This document shows, in pieces, positions 1-7,559 of a DNA stretch of 11,352 nt. This DNA is from an uncultured Lachnospiraceae bacterium (GTDB lineage: Bacteria; Bacillota_A; Clostridia; Lachnospirales; Lachnospiraceae), in NCBI GenBank assembly GCA_902795715.1, contig CADBME010000081.1:1-11352 (forward strand), written 5' to 3'. The translations under genes and the position numbers were made by a program. The number at the start of each line of letters is the position of its first letter. Positions within the stretch are counted from its first letter, which is position 1. Under the pieces are notes generated by a model. That model saw nothing but the letters and a program-made list of their open reading frames with translations, was not told where the DNA came from and did not search any database.

Positions 1-338
1 GCGAAGACAAGATCAGTGTCACCAAACCGGCTCCATTTGACGGAAAAGGCCAGATTACGGTAAGAAGTCTTTTGAATGGTCCTGAGGAGATGGAGAATAA
101 AGGTCGTGTTTTCGGACATACTACGGTCTATCCCGGAAGCAGTGTCGGTCTTCATACTCACAAAGGCGATTCGGAAACTTATTACATTCTTTCAGGACAT
201 GGCAAGTACAATGACAATGGCACGATCTACGATGTTCAGCCCGGAGACGTATATTATTGCGGCGACGGTGAATGTCATTCCATCGAGGCAGTTGACGAAC
301 CGATCGAGATGATTGCCCTGATTCTATATACCACTTAA
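1..338 (+). CDS. Cupin-domain protein, 5'-truncated by window edge
   Basis: The reading frame is open from the first complete codon (position 3) to the TAA at 336-338, so the true start lies upstream of the window. A TTG at 72 is in frame, but the frame already encodes plausible protein before it, so I do not take it as the start. The visible 111 residues form a single small beta-barrel cupin. Motif 1 reads GLHTHKGDSETYYILSG, with the HxH and following Glu that normally bind a metal. Motif 2 (PGDVYYCGDGECHSIEA) supplies the third His. Single-domain cupins of about 110-120 residues are usually sugar isomerases, lyase partners or sensors. It sits 34 nt before uxaB and is probably in the same operon, so a role in uronate metabolism is a reasonable inference. 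A KdgF-like ring-opening role was considered, but sequence similarity to KdgF is not obvious. Exact substrate unknown. Confidence 0.85.
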   Translation, partial: EDKISVTKPAPFDGKGQITVRSLLNGPEEMENKGRVFGHTTVYPGSSVGLHTHKGDSETYYILSGHGKYNDNGTIYDVQPGDVYYCGDGECHSIEAVDEPIEMIALILYTT

Positions 339-372
339 TAATCAGTCTGTTATAAAAAGGAGAAAGCGAACC

Positions 373-1866
373 ATGGATGTTTTGAATTACGAAGTATTGA
401 AAAATTCCGGTTATGAGGGATACATTCTGGAGAAGGCACCGGAGAAGGTCATGCAGTTTGGCGAAGGTAATTTTCTCCGTGCATTCGTGGATTACTGGTT
501 CGATGTATCCAATGAAAAAGTCGGCTGGAACGGAAAATGTGTTCTGATTCAACCAATTAAGCCTGGCCTGGCTGAAATGATTAATAAACAGGAAGGACTC
601 TATACCCTCTATCTGCGTGGACGTGAGAATGGGGAGAAAGTTGACAAAAAGCGGGTCATTTCATCGGTTTCCCGCTGTCTTAACCCCTATGAGGAATCTG
701 ATTTTGAGGCCATGATGGATCTTGCAAGATCCGATGATCTTGAATATATCGTTTCCAATACGACAGAGGCCGGTATCGTTTATGATCCGGCATGCAAGCT
801 TGATGACAAGCCGGCGAATTCCTTTCCCGGCAAACTGACACAGGTCCTTTTTGAGCGCTATAAAGCCGGCAAGGGGGGACTTGTCATTCTTTCCTGTGAG
901 CTTATTGATAACAATGGCAAAGAGCTGCTTCGCTGCGTGAATCAGTATATTGACCAGTGGGAGCTCCCGGAAGATTTTAAAGCCTATGTCAACGACAAAT
1001 GTACATTCTGTTCTACCCTGGTTGACCGAATTGTCCCCGGCCGCATCCGCGACCCGGAGGAGGTTGCCCGACTTGAGCAGGAGAACGGCTATGCAGATCC
1101 CCTTCTGGTGGTAGGCGAAGTTTTCGGTGTCTGGAATATTGAAGGACCCGAGTGGCTGGAAGAACAGCTTCCATTTAAGAAAGCCGGCCTCAATTGCCCT
1201 GTCGTTCCCGATGTAACACCTTACAAGAAGAGAAAGGTCCGCATCCTGAACGGAGCCCACACCGGTTTCGTCCTCGGTGCTTATCTTGCCGGTTTTGACA
1301 TTGTCCGTGACTGTATGGAGAATGAGACAGTCCTGGCTTTCATGAACAAGATGCTCTACGATGAAGTCATTCCAACTCTTCCTTTGGAAAAGGATGACCT
1401 TATGTCCTTTGCAGCAGCTGTTCAGGACCGTTTTAACAACCCCTTCGTCAATCATGAGCTTTTGACCATCTCTCTGAACTCGACCGCCAAGTGGAAGGCA
1501 AGAAACTTCCCCAGTCTGGAAGAATACCTGGAGAAAACCGGACAATTGCCCGCTTGCCTGACTACAAGTTTTGCTGCATATATGGCCTTCTATTCCAGTG
1601 ATATCCAGGAACTGACTGATGATGGTCTGGTCTGCAGAAGACCAAAGGGCAATACTTATACGATTTCTGATGATCGTTGGGTACTGGAGTTCTATTATGA
1701 TCACAAAGATGACGATGCGGCTGCCCTGGCCCATGCTGTGATGACCAATGAGAAGATGTGGGGACAGGATCTGACCGCCATCAGGGGATTCGAAGCCGAG
1801 GCAGCAAAGATTCTTGATCTCATCCGTAAAGAGGGTGCTCTCAAGGCCTATGCGGACTGTCTGTAA
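373..1866 (+). CDS. uxaB: Tagaturonate reductase (altronate oxidoreductase)
   Basis: This cytoplasmic NADH-dependent enzyme reduces D-tagaturonate to D-altronate, the second step of D-galacturonate breakdown. The 497-residue product matches the polyol-specific long-chain (mannitol) dehydrogenase family and resembles UxaB closely in length (E. coli about 483) and motifs. The N-terminal nucleotide-binding segment has GEGNFLRAFVDYWFD at residues 30-44. SNTTEAG near 130 and CELIDNNG near 176 are family landmarks. The catalytic block KVRILNGAH supplies Lys288, Asn293 and His296, with the same spacing as the Lys-Asn-His set of mannitol dehydrogenase. An AAAAGGAGAA ribosome site about 8 nt upstream supports the ATG at 373. 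It is the second visible gene of the operon, between the cupin gene and uxaA. A fructuronate reductase (UxuB) is the main alternative; the GEGNFLRAF signature and the uxaA/uxaC neighbours favour UxaB. Confidence 0.95.
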   Translation: MDVLNYEVLKNSGYEGYILEKAPEKVMQFGEGNFLRAFVDYWFDVSNEKVGWNGKCVLIQPIKPGLAEMINKQEGLYTLYLRGRENGEKVDKKRVISSVSRCLNPYEESDFEAMMDLARSDDLEYIVSNTTEAGIVYDPACKLDDKPANSFPGKLTQVLFERYKAGKGGLVILSCELIDNNGKELLRCVNQYIDQWELPEDFKAYVNDKCTFCSTLVDRIVPGRIRDPEEVARLEQENGYADPLLVVGEVFGVWNIEGPEWLEEQLPFKKAGLNCPVVPDVTPYKKRKVRILNGAHTGFVLGAYLAGFDIVRDCMENETVLAFMNKMLYDEVIPTLPLEKDDLMSFAAAVQDRFNNPFVNHELLTISLNSTAKWKARNFPSLEEYLEKTGQLPACLTTSFAAYMAFYSSDIQELTDDGLVCRRPKGNTYTISDDRWVLEFYYDHKDDDAAALAHAVMTNEKMWGQDLTAIRGFEAEAAKILDLIRKEGALKAYADCL

Positions 1867-1880
1867 ATAACTGTCTGTAA
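1856..1880 (+). repeat. Small tandem duplication over the uxaB stop codon
   Basis: The 11-mer ACTGTCTGTAA occurs at 1856-1866 and again at 1870-1880, a period of 14 nt. The first copy carries the uxaB stop codon. The second lies in the 31-nt spacer just before the uxaA ribosome site. It looks like a slippage duplication and adds a second TAA, which is not in the uxaB frame. No function is implied. Confidence 0.7.
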
Positions 1881-1897
1881 TGATAAGGGAGGAAAAT

Positions 1898-3370
1898 ATG
1901 CCCACATTTATTCAGATCAATGATATTGACAATGTAGCAGTTGCTCTCCATCCTGCCTCTTCCGGGACGGTTTTTAACGGAGTCAAAGCCGTGGAGGATA
2001 TTCCCCAGGGGCATAAAATGGCTCTGAAGGATCTGGCAGTTGGCGACATGATCATGAAATACGGCCTGCCGATCGGGCATGCTACCAAGGAGATTCAGGC
2101 CGGACAATGGGTTCACACCCACAATATGGCCACTAACCTCAAAGGTGAAGTGGAATACACTTATGAGCCGGCTTCCACGGATATGGAAGCTCTTGAGCCG
2201 AAGACCTTTATGGGTTATCGGAGAAAGGACGGCAGAGCGGCCAGTCGAAATGAAATCTGGATTATACCCACTGTAGGCTGTGTCAATGATGTAGCCAAGA
2301 CTCTGGTCCATGAAAACCAGGATCTGGTTCAGGGTTCCATCGACGGTCTGTATACATTTACCCATCCCTTCGGATGTTCCCAGACCGGCCATGACCATGC
2401 TCAGACAAGAAGACTTCTGGCCTCTCTGGTCAGACATCCCAATGCAGGTGCTGTTTTGGTACTTCATCTGGGATGTGAGAATCTGACCCATGAGCAGTTC
2501 GTGCAGGAACTGGGAGATTATGACCCCGACAGAGTGAAGTTTCTTACCTGCCAGCAGGTAGAGGATGAAGTGGAGGCGGGATCGGATCTTCTTAAAGACC
2601 TGGCTGCCTATGCATCACAGTTTAAACGGGAGGAAATACCGGTCAGTGAACTGGTAGTCGGCATGAAGTGCGGAGGGTCTGACGGCCTGTCCGGCATTAC
2701 GGCCAACCCGACTGTAGGACGCTTCTCCGACCTGATGACGGCCATGGGCGGAACGACCATCCTTACTGAAGTGCCCGAGATGTTCGGAGCGGAGAATTTC
2801 CTGATCAACCGTTGTGTGAACACGGAGATTTTCGAGAAAGCATCCAACATGCTCAACGGATTTAAAGATTATTTCATCAGTCACAATGAAGTGGTTTATG
2901 ATAATCCAAGTCCCGGCAACAAGCAGGGGGGAATTACGACTCTGGAGGATAAATCCTGCGGATGCGTCCAGAAGGGAGGAAGAGCTCCCATCGTTGATGT
3001 GGTAGGATACGGAGAACAGGTAAAAGAAAAAGGCCTCAATCTCCTGTATGGTCCCGGCAATGATCTGGTGTCCTGCACCGCCCTTACTGCAGCAGGTGCA
3101 CACATGATTCTATTTACCACAGGCAGGGGAACACCCTTCGGAGCTCCGGTACCCACCATGAAAATTGCTACCAATACAGCACTTGCCACCAAGAAGGCCA
3201 ACTGGATTGACTTTAATGCGGGCCTGGTAGCCGACGGTGTCAAGACTTTGGATGAAGCAGGTGCCGACCTTCTTGACCTGGTCTGCCAGGTGGCTTCCGG
3301 TAAGGAAACCTGTGCAGAGCGAAAGGGCTTCAGGGAGATCTCGATTTTTAAGGACGGCGTTGTCCTTTAA
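1898..3370 (+). CDS. uxaA: Altronate dehydratase
   Basis: UxaA dehydrates D-altronate to 2-keto-3-deoxy-D-gluconate, the third step of the galacturonate pathway, and family members are metal-dependent (iron or manganese). I choose the ATG at 1898, giving 490 residues, because AAGGGAGG lies about 5 nt before it. An in-frame ATG at 1880 would add six residues but overlaps the ribosome-site region. The N-terminal 80 or so residues are a SAF domain ending in GQWVHTHN. The large galactarate dehydratase/altronate hydrolase domain follows. Its landmarks are GYRRKDGRAASRNEIWIIPT, HPFGCSQTGHDHAQ, LHLGCENLTHEQF, MKCGGSDGLSGITANP, GNKQGGITTLEDKSCGCVQK and a C-terminal TGRGTPFGAPVPTMKIATN. Length matches E. 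coli UxaA (about 495). GarD (galactarate dehydratase) is the nearest alternative, but the operon context supports altronate. It is 31 nt after uxaB and likely co-transcribed. Confidence 0.96.
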   Translation: MPTFIQINDIDNVAVALHPASSGTVFNGVKAVEDIPQGHKMALKDLAVGDMIMKYGLPIGHATKEIQAGQWVHTHNMATNLKGEVEYTYEPASTDMEALEPKTFMGYRRKDGRAASRNEIWIIPTVGCVNDVAKTLVHENQDLVQGSIDGLYTFTHPFGCSQTGHDHAQTRRLLASLVRHPNAGAVLVLHLGCENLTHEQFVQELGDYDPDRVKFLTCQQVEDEVEAGSDLLKDLAAYASQFKREEIPVSELVVGMKCGGSDGLSGITANPTVGRFSDLMTAMGGTTILTEVPEMFGAENFLINRCVNTEIFEKASNMLNGFKDYFISHNEVVYDNPSPGNKQGGITTLEDKSCGCVQKGGRAPIVDVVGYGEQVKEKGLNLLYGPGNDLVSCTALTAAGAHMILFTTGRGTPFGAPVPTMKIATNTALATKKANWIDFNAGLVADGVKTLDEAGADLLDLVCQVASGKETCAERKGFREISIFKDGVVL

Positions 3371-3412
3371 TGAGTCTGCTGCGACAAAGAGACCTAACTC
3401 ATAGTATGATCT

Positions 3413-3502
3413 AAGGGTCAAAAACATGCCATGTTTTCATGAATATAAAGATTTGCGGGCTTTGTCTTTGAGCAAAGCAATCTGCCATAGTTTTTGACCT
3501 TT
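3413..3502 (+). promoter_or_regulatory. Nested stem structure in the uxaA-uxaC gap, attenuator-like
   Basis: In the 176-nt gap, GGTCAAAAAC (3416-3425) is the perfect reverse complement of GTTTTTGACC (3490-3499). G-U and A-T pairs extend this to about 13 bp, and the right arm runs into a T-rich stretch at 3500-3505. Inside lie two smaller hairpins: AAAACAT-GCC-ATGTTTT (3421-3437) and GCTTTG-8 nt-CAAAGC (3459-3478). The first shares its AAAAC with the long-range stem, so the two cannot both form fully. A further 6-bp pairing, ATGAGT/ACTCAT, sits at 3370-3375 and 3397-3402. This layout resembles a conditional terminator or processing site controlling uxaC relative to uxaBA. It could equally be a small inverted-repeat (MITE-like) insertion. 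I recognise no known riboswitch class. Confidence 0.5.
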
Positions 3503-3546
3503 TTTCATCTGATACAGAAGGAAGAAATAGGAAAAAGGAGATAATC

Positions 3547-4980
3547 ATGAAACCATTTATGGATAAAGATTTTCTGCTGGAAACAGAGACGGCGAAACAC
3601 CTTTTCCACGATTATTCGGATCCCATGCCCCTGGTAGACTATCACTGTCATATCTCTCCCAAGGAGATTTATGAGGACCGGCGTTTTGATAATATCGCTC
3701 AGGTATGGCTGGGTGGAGAAAACCCGGACGGGACTTACTTCGGGGACCACTACAAGTGGCGTGTCATGCGGTCTAACGGTACTCCCGAGGATTATATCAC
3801 AGGCCACAAACCTGACTTTGAGAGATTCCTCAAATTTGTGGAGGCTCTGGAGATGGCCATCGGTAATCCCATGTACCACTGGTCCAACGCGGAGCTGCAT
3901 AAATACTTTGGTGTGACAGAGGCTCTTACGGTGGATAATGCCAAAGAAATCTGGGATAAATGCAATGATATGCTCAGAAATGATCCCAACATGACAGTTC
4001 GCGGACTGATCCGCCAATCCAACGTTGCCTTTATCGGTACCACCGACGATCCCGTCGATTCTCTGGAATGGCATGAGAAGATTGCTGCTGACCCCACCAT
4101 CGAAGTCAAAGTCTGTCCTTCCTTCCGTCCTGACAAGGCCATTAACATCAATAAGGAAGGCTTTGCCGAATATATCGGCCAGCTTGCTGAAAGCGTCGGC
4201 AAAAAAGAACTTGCTACAGCTCAGGAAGTTATCGATGCCCTGATCAGTCGTCTGGAGTTCTTTGCAAAGACCGGATGCCGGGCAAGTGATCATGGACTGG
4301 ATTATATTCCCTTCCGTCCGGCTTCAGACCAGGAAGTTGAAGCAGTTTATAAAAAGGTTATGGGGGGAGAAGAAATCACAACCGAAGAGGCAGAGAAGTA
4401 TCAGACAGCGGTTCTTCTGGCATTGGCCAAGGCCTATCACCGCCTGGATATCGCTATGCAGATCCACTATAGCTGCTACAGAAACGCCAACGAAAGGGTC
4501 TTCCGGAAAATGGGACCGGACACAGGCGTTGACATGATTGCCCAGAACACCTGCGGCGAAGATATAGCACGTCTGCTTTCCGCACTGGATATTACAAACG
4601 AGTGTCCCAAGACCATCATCTATTCCCTCAACCCGGCGGACAATGAGCAGATCGGCACCATGATCGGCTGCTTCCAGTCCGATGAGGTTCCCGGAAAGAT
4701 CCAGCACGGCAGTGCATGGTGGTTTAACGACACCAAGAGCGGGATGGAAGAGCAGATGAAGTCCCTGGCTAACCTGGGCCTTCTGGGTAACTTTGTAGGC
4801 ATGCTGACCGATTCAAGATCTTTCCTGTCTTATGCAAGACATGACTACTTCCGCCGCATCATGTGTAATCTGATCGGCAATTGGGTAGAAAACGGTGAGT
4901 ATCCCAATTATGAGCCTTCACTGAAAAAGATTGTGGAAGGTATTTCCTACAAAAACGCTGTAAGATATTTCGGATTATAA
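3547..4980 (+). CDS. uxaC: Uronate (glucuronate/galacturonate) isomerase
   Basis: UxaC isomerises D-galacturonate to D-tagaturonate and D-glucuronate to D-fructuronate, the entry step that feeds UxaB and UxaA. The 477-residue protein belongs to the amidohydrolase superfamily and aligns by eye with E. coli UxaC (470) along its whole length. It opens with MKPFMDKDFLLETETAKHLFHDY and carries the metal-site HxH at His33 and His35 in DYHCH. It then shows GDHYKWRVMRSNG, GNPMYHWSNAEL, GTTDDPVDSLEWH, FRPDKA, PGKIQHGSAWWFND and the signature GMLTDSRSFLSYARHDYFRR near the C-terminus. AAAAAGGAG upstream supports the ATG at 3547. It is the last gene of the run, separated from uxaA by a structured gap and followed by a strong terminator. 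No kdgK or kdgA is present, so later steps must be encoded elsewhere. Confidence 0.97.
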   Translation: MKPFMDKDFLLETETAKHLFHDYSDPMPLVDYHCHISPKEIYEDRRFDNIAQVWLGGENPDGTYFGDHYKWRVMRSNGTPEDYITGHKPDFERFLKFVEALEMAIGNPMYHWSNAELHKYFGVTEALTVDNAKEIWDKCNDMLRNDPNMTVRGLIRQSNVAFIGTTDDPVDSLEWHEKIAADPTIEVKVCPSFRPDKAININKEGFAEYIGQLAESVGKKELATAQEVIDALISRLEFFAKTGCRASDHGLDYIPFRPASDQEVEAVYKKVMGGEEITTEEAEKYQTAVLLALAKAYHRLDIAMQIHYSCYRNANERVFRKMGPDTGVDMIAQNTCGEDIARLLSALDITNECPKTIIYSLNPADNEQIGTMIGCFQSDEVPGKIQHGSAWWFNDTKSGMEEQMKSLANLGLLGNFVGMLTDSRSFLSYARHDYFRRIMCNLIGNWVENGEYPNYEPSLKKIVEGISYKNAVRYFGL

Positions 4981-5080
4981 TAGTCCGGCCTGGAATATCC
5001 CGGACAGAGATATCTTGAAGTGAAACAATTTGAAATGAATTCTTTTAGTTTGAAAAGATAAGAAAAGAGGGATTTTGGAG

Positions 5081-5144
5081 ATCGCCGGAAGACCGGCCTG
5101 TCAGCATATGTCTGATCAGGCCGGTCCCTGGCGATTCTTCTTTT
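5081..5144 (+). terminator. Intrinsic terminator after uxaC
   Basis: A strong hairpin pairs ATCGCC (5081-5086) with GGCGAT (5130-5135) and GACCGGCCTG (5091-5100) with CAGGCCGGTC (5117-5126). TCAG/CTGA pairing extends it around a palindromic CATATG loop. TCTTCTTTT follows immediately. It lies between the convergent uxaC and rhodanese-TtcA genes. A-rich sequence on the left could let it work for minus-strand transcripts too, but less well. Confidence 0.85.
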
Positions 5145-5183
5145 GATCTCTGCTTTCTCAGCTCTTATTTTCTTTTTCTGTTT

Positions 5184-6332
5184 TCAGCCATCCCATTCTT
5201 TATAGTTATCCAGAAAATGATGGACTTTCCCCTTCTGTTTGTAGGCAATCAGAGTGTCCAGACTGACATTTTTCAGACTGTTGAATATATTGGTTTCCAC
5301 ATAGGGATTACTTTCCTTCAGACGTCGGATCAGCAGTTTGGTTTCCATCCTTTTCGATACCATTTCTCCGCTTTCGCGGCAGGAACTGCAGGTGTCTGTG
5401 AACCGGCAGGCACATTGGATAAAATGGAGGTCGTTATAATCCCTCCAGGCCTTGATGTCATCCTCCCGGATCAGGTACATGGGCCGGATCAGCTCCATCC
5501 CCTCGAAGTTCTGGCTGTGAAGCTTGGGCATCATGCCCTGCATCTGTCCTCCCCAAAGCATGCCCATCAGTGTTGTTTCAATCACGTCATCAAAATGATG
5601 CCCTAGGGCAATTTTGTTGCAGCCCAGGGATTTGGCCTTGTTATACAAATAGCCCCGCCTCATTCTGGCACAGAGATAACAGGGTGATTTGTCAATCTGG
5701 AATACCGCATCAAAGATTGGGGATTGGAAAATCTCGATGGGAATTCCCAGCCTTCTGGCATTGTCTTCGATGAGAAGCCGGTTCAGTTGGTTATAGCCGG
5801 GATCCATGACCAGAAAAACCAGGTCAAAATCAAACTTCCTGTGCCTCTTTAACTCCTGAAAGAGTTTGGCCATGAGCATGGAATCCTTTCCACCGGAAAT
5901 ACATACGGCAATCCGGTCATCAGGCTCCACCAGTTCATATTGGACAATAGCCTTGGCAAAAGGACGAAAGAGTTTTCGCTTGAAGGCTTTTTTACTTCTT
6001 ATTGTCTCCTCAATCTGGGCAGACCGGTCTTCACCTCCCAGCTGCTTTTTAATCCAGGACGCATAACCTCCCGCCAGGCTGTAAGCCTCAAAACCCATGC
6101 TTCGCAGGTCGGTACATGCTTTCATGCTCTGAGTCCCGTGCATACAGTATAATATCAGTTTTTTATCCCTGGCAAGCTCTCCCTTTTTGGCCAGATCGAT
6201 GATATCCCTCTGGCTCTGCGCACCGGGAATTGACCCGTAGGAAAAGGAGATGTCATCTCTAATATCATACAGGCAAAAACTGCCCTCCGGCAGGTCGGTC
6301 AGTTCTTCGATGGTAATCTCAATTGGATTCAT
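5184..6332 (-). CDS. Rhodanese domain fused to TtcA-like PP-loop ATPase (tRNA thiolation-type)
   Basis: I start this gene at the ATG whose complement ends at 6332 (382 residues). The frame stays open to 6473, but the first of those extra codons overlap a consensus promoter, so they cannot be translated from its transcript. An in-frame ATG ending at 6377 remains possible; neither start has a strong ribosome site. Residues 1-97 are a rhodanese domain with LYDIRDD, the persulfide loop CMHGTQS (Cys63) and GGYASW. Residues 115-382 are a TtcA-like adenylating enzyme: PP-loop SGGKDS at 146-151, CYLC at 218-221, LGHHFDD at 243-249, then CACRFTDTCSSC at 307-318. TtcA uses a CxxC plus a distal Cys to hold a 4Fe-4S cluster, and here Cys218, Cys221 and one of Cys307/309 could do this. 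Likely role: sulfur transfer from the rhodanese Cys to an adenylated tRNA base, perhaps 2-thiocytidine-32. The substrate is inferred. Confidence 0.88.
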   Translation of the reverse strand: MNPIEITIEELTDLPEGSFCLYDIRDDISFSYGSIPGAQSQRDIIDLAKKGELARDKKLILYCMHGTQSMKACTDLRSMGFEAYSLAGGYASWIKKQLGGEDRSAQIEETIRSKKAFKRKLFRPFAKAIVQYELVEPDDRIAVCISGGKDSMLMAKLFQELKRHRKFDFDLVFLVMDPGYNQLNRLLIEDNARRLGIPIEIFQSPIFDAVFQIDKSPCYLCARMRRGYLYNKAKSLGCNKIALGHHFDDVIETTLMGMLWGGQMQGMMPKLHSQNFEGMELIRPMYLIREDDIKAWRDYNDLHFIQCACRFTDTCSSCRESGEMVSKRMETKLLIRRLKESNPYVETNIFNSLKNVSLDTLIAYKQKGKVHHFLDNYKEWDG

Positions 6333-6434
6333 GGCTATTCTCTTTCTACTTTTTGACGGATCATATGGTTCAGACATCTGACCAAAGCCATAGTCATTTT
6401 TTAGTAATAATGACCGGTCAATAGCGATTGGTAC

Positions 6435-6446
6435 ATTAGCGCTAAT
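6435..6446. promoter_or_regulatory. Perfect 12-bp palindrome, operator candidate
   Basis: ATTAGCGCTAAT is a perfect palindrome that overlaps the downstream -10 element (6445-6450) by two bases and covers the expected transcription start of the minus-strand rhodanese-TtcA gene. A repressor bound here would block initiation. No regulator is identified in the window, and a single occurrence is weak evidence. Confidence 0.4.
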
Positions 6447-6473
6447 TATAGGAGAAGATTGCCTGTTTGTCAA
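6445..6473 (-). promoter_or_regulatory. Consensus sigma-A promoter for the rhodanese-TtcA gene
   Basis: On the minus strand, TTGACA (6468-6473) and TATAAT (6445-6450) are separated by exactly 17 nt, a perfect match to the housekeeping consensus. Transcription should begin near 6438, giving a leader of about 105 nt to the chosen start. This placement argues against the longest reading frame, which would begin inside the -35 element. Confidence 0.85.
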
Positions 6474-6611
6474 AAAGTTAATTAGATTTTTAGTTTTCTT
6501 TCCGGTATCTATGCTATTATCAGATTACAGCAGCATGAAATCAAAAGATTTGACTTGTCAGTCTCTATCTGTATCTGATGAATGAATAGGGGATGAATCG
6601 GAGGTGAGATT

Positions 6612-7559
6612 TTGAAATACAGTATATTTGGCAGTACCGGCATGAATGTATCGGCCATGACCCTGGGGACCTGGGGAATGGGAGGTGTAGGCTGGGATGT
6701 CTATGATGAGGAAGTAAAAATTGACGCCTTACAAGCAGCAATTGAGCAGGGGATTAACTTTTTTGACACGGCACCGGCCTATAATGCCGGAGCTGCAGAA
6801 CGCTTTCTGGGAAGGTTTTTGGAAAAAGAAGGAATCCGCAAGAAAGTCTTTATTTCCACCAAATGCGGAAACGTTTTCCATGACGGGATCACCTACATCC
6901 GGGACGGTCGTTATGATTCCATACTCCGCCAGTGCCAGGACTCACTCAGCAACCTTAGAACCGATTATATCGATCTGATGCTGATCCACTGGCCGGATCC
7001 CAATACTCCATTTGAAGAGACCATGGACGCACTGAACCGCCTGAAGAAAGAAGGAAAGATCCTCCATATCGGCGTATCCAACTTCACGATCGACCAGATG
7101 AAAGAAGTGGGGAAATTTGGTCAGATCGAAGCCTATCAGCCCCAGTATTCCATGGTCAACCGCCAGGCCGAAGAAACCATGAAATGGGCGGCAGACCAAG
7201 GCATGGGTGTCATGACTTACGGATCTCTGGGAGGAGGAATCCTCTCAGGAAAATACCGCAAGCTGATGACCTTCCCTCCATCGGACAGCCGTAACCGCTT
7301 CTATAAACATTTCCAGGAACCCATGTTTTCCAAAGTTATGGGACTCCTTGAAGTCATGGATCAGATATCCGAAGAAAACAACCGGATACCCTTGTCCCAG
7401 CTTGCCCTCAGGTGGAGCCAGGATAAGCCCTTTGTCTCAACCTGTATCGTAGGAGCACAAAAAAGGGAAAGGGTAGAGGAAAATGCCGCGGCATTTGACA
7501 TAGAGATCGGGCCGGAGGCATGGTCCAGGCTTAACGATGCAGTAGACCGGGTAGTATAA
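6612..7559 (+). CDS. Aldo/keto reductase
   Basis: This 315-residue cytoplasmic NAD(P)H-dependent oxidoreductase belongs to the aldo/keto reductase superfamily, a TIM barrel. The catalytic tetrad is visible: Asp52 and Tyr57 in FFDTAPAYN, Lys84 in STKCG and His126 in LIHWPDP. Other landmarks are the N-terminal GMNVSAMTLGTWGMGG, IGVSNF and a C-terminal SQLALRWSQ with IVGAQKRERVEENA, which contacts the cofactor in this family. Translation starts at TTG (6612), supported by a strong GGAGGTGA about 4 nt upstream; no better ATG is near. The gene is divergent from the rhodanese-TtcA gene, with about 280 nt between the two start codons. It converges on the DUF6506-like gene. I see only weak promoter candidates before it. 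The substrate cannot be told from sequence; sugar or quinone carbonyls are typical for the subgroup. Confidence 0.93.
   Translation: MKYSIFGSTGMNVSAMTLGTWGMGGVGWDVYDEEVKIDALQAAIEQGINFFDTAPAYNAGAAERFLGRFLEKEGIRKKVFISTKCGNVFHDGITYIRDGRYDSILRQCQDSLSNLRTDYIDLMLIHWPDPNTPFEETMDALNRLKKEGKILHIGVSNFTIDQMKEVGKFGQIEAYQPQYSMVNRQAEETMKWAADQGMGVMTYGSLGGGILSGKYRKLMTFPPSDSRNRFYKHFQEPMFSKVMGLLEVMDQISEENNRIPLSQLALRWSQDKPFVSTCIVGAQKRERVEENAAAFDIEIGPEAWSRLNDAVDRVV

Noticed and set aside
661..1905. Long minus-strand open frame (414 codons) opposite uxaB
   Set aside because: It is the antisense shadow of a clear uxaB gene. The translation has no recognisable domain and it lacks a ribosome site.
4983..5005. Hairpin GTCCGG/CCGGAC right after uxaC as a terminator
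   Set aside because: It has a 6-bp stem and no T-run. The much stronger hairpin at 5081-5135 with TCTTCTTTT is the better terminator.
6333..6473. N-terminal extension of the rhodanese-TtcA frame
   Set aside because: The extension begins inside the -35 and spans the -10 of a consensus promoter, and its residues do not resemble a rhodanese N-terminus.
6489..6578. Promoter for the aldo/keto reductase gene
   Set aside because: Candidate hexamers (TATTAT at 6515, TTGACT at 6550) lack good partners at the right spacing, so no call was made.
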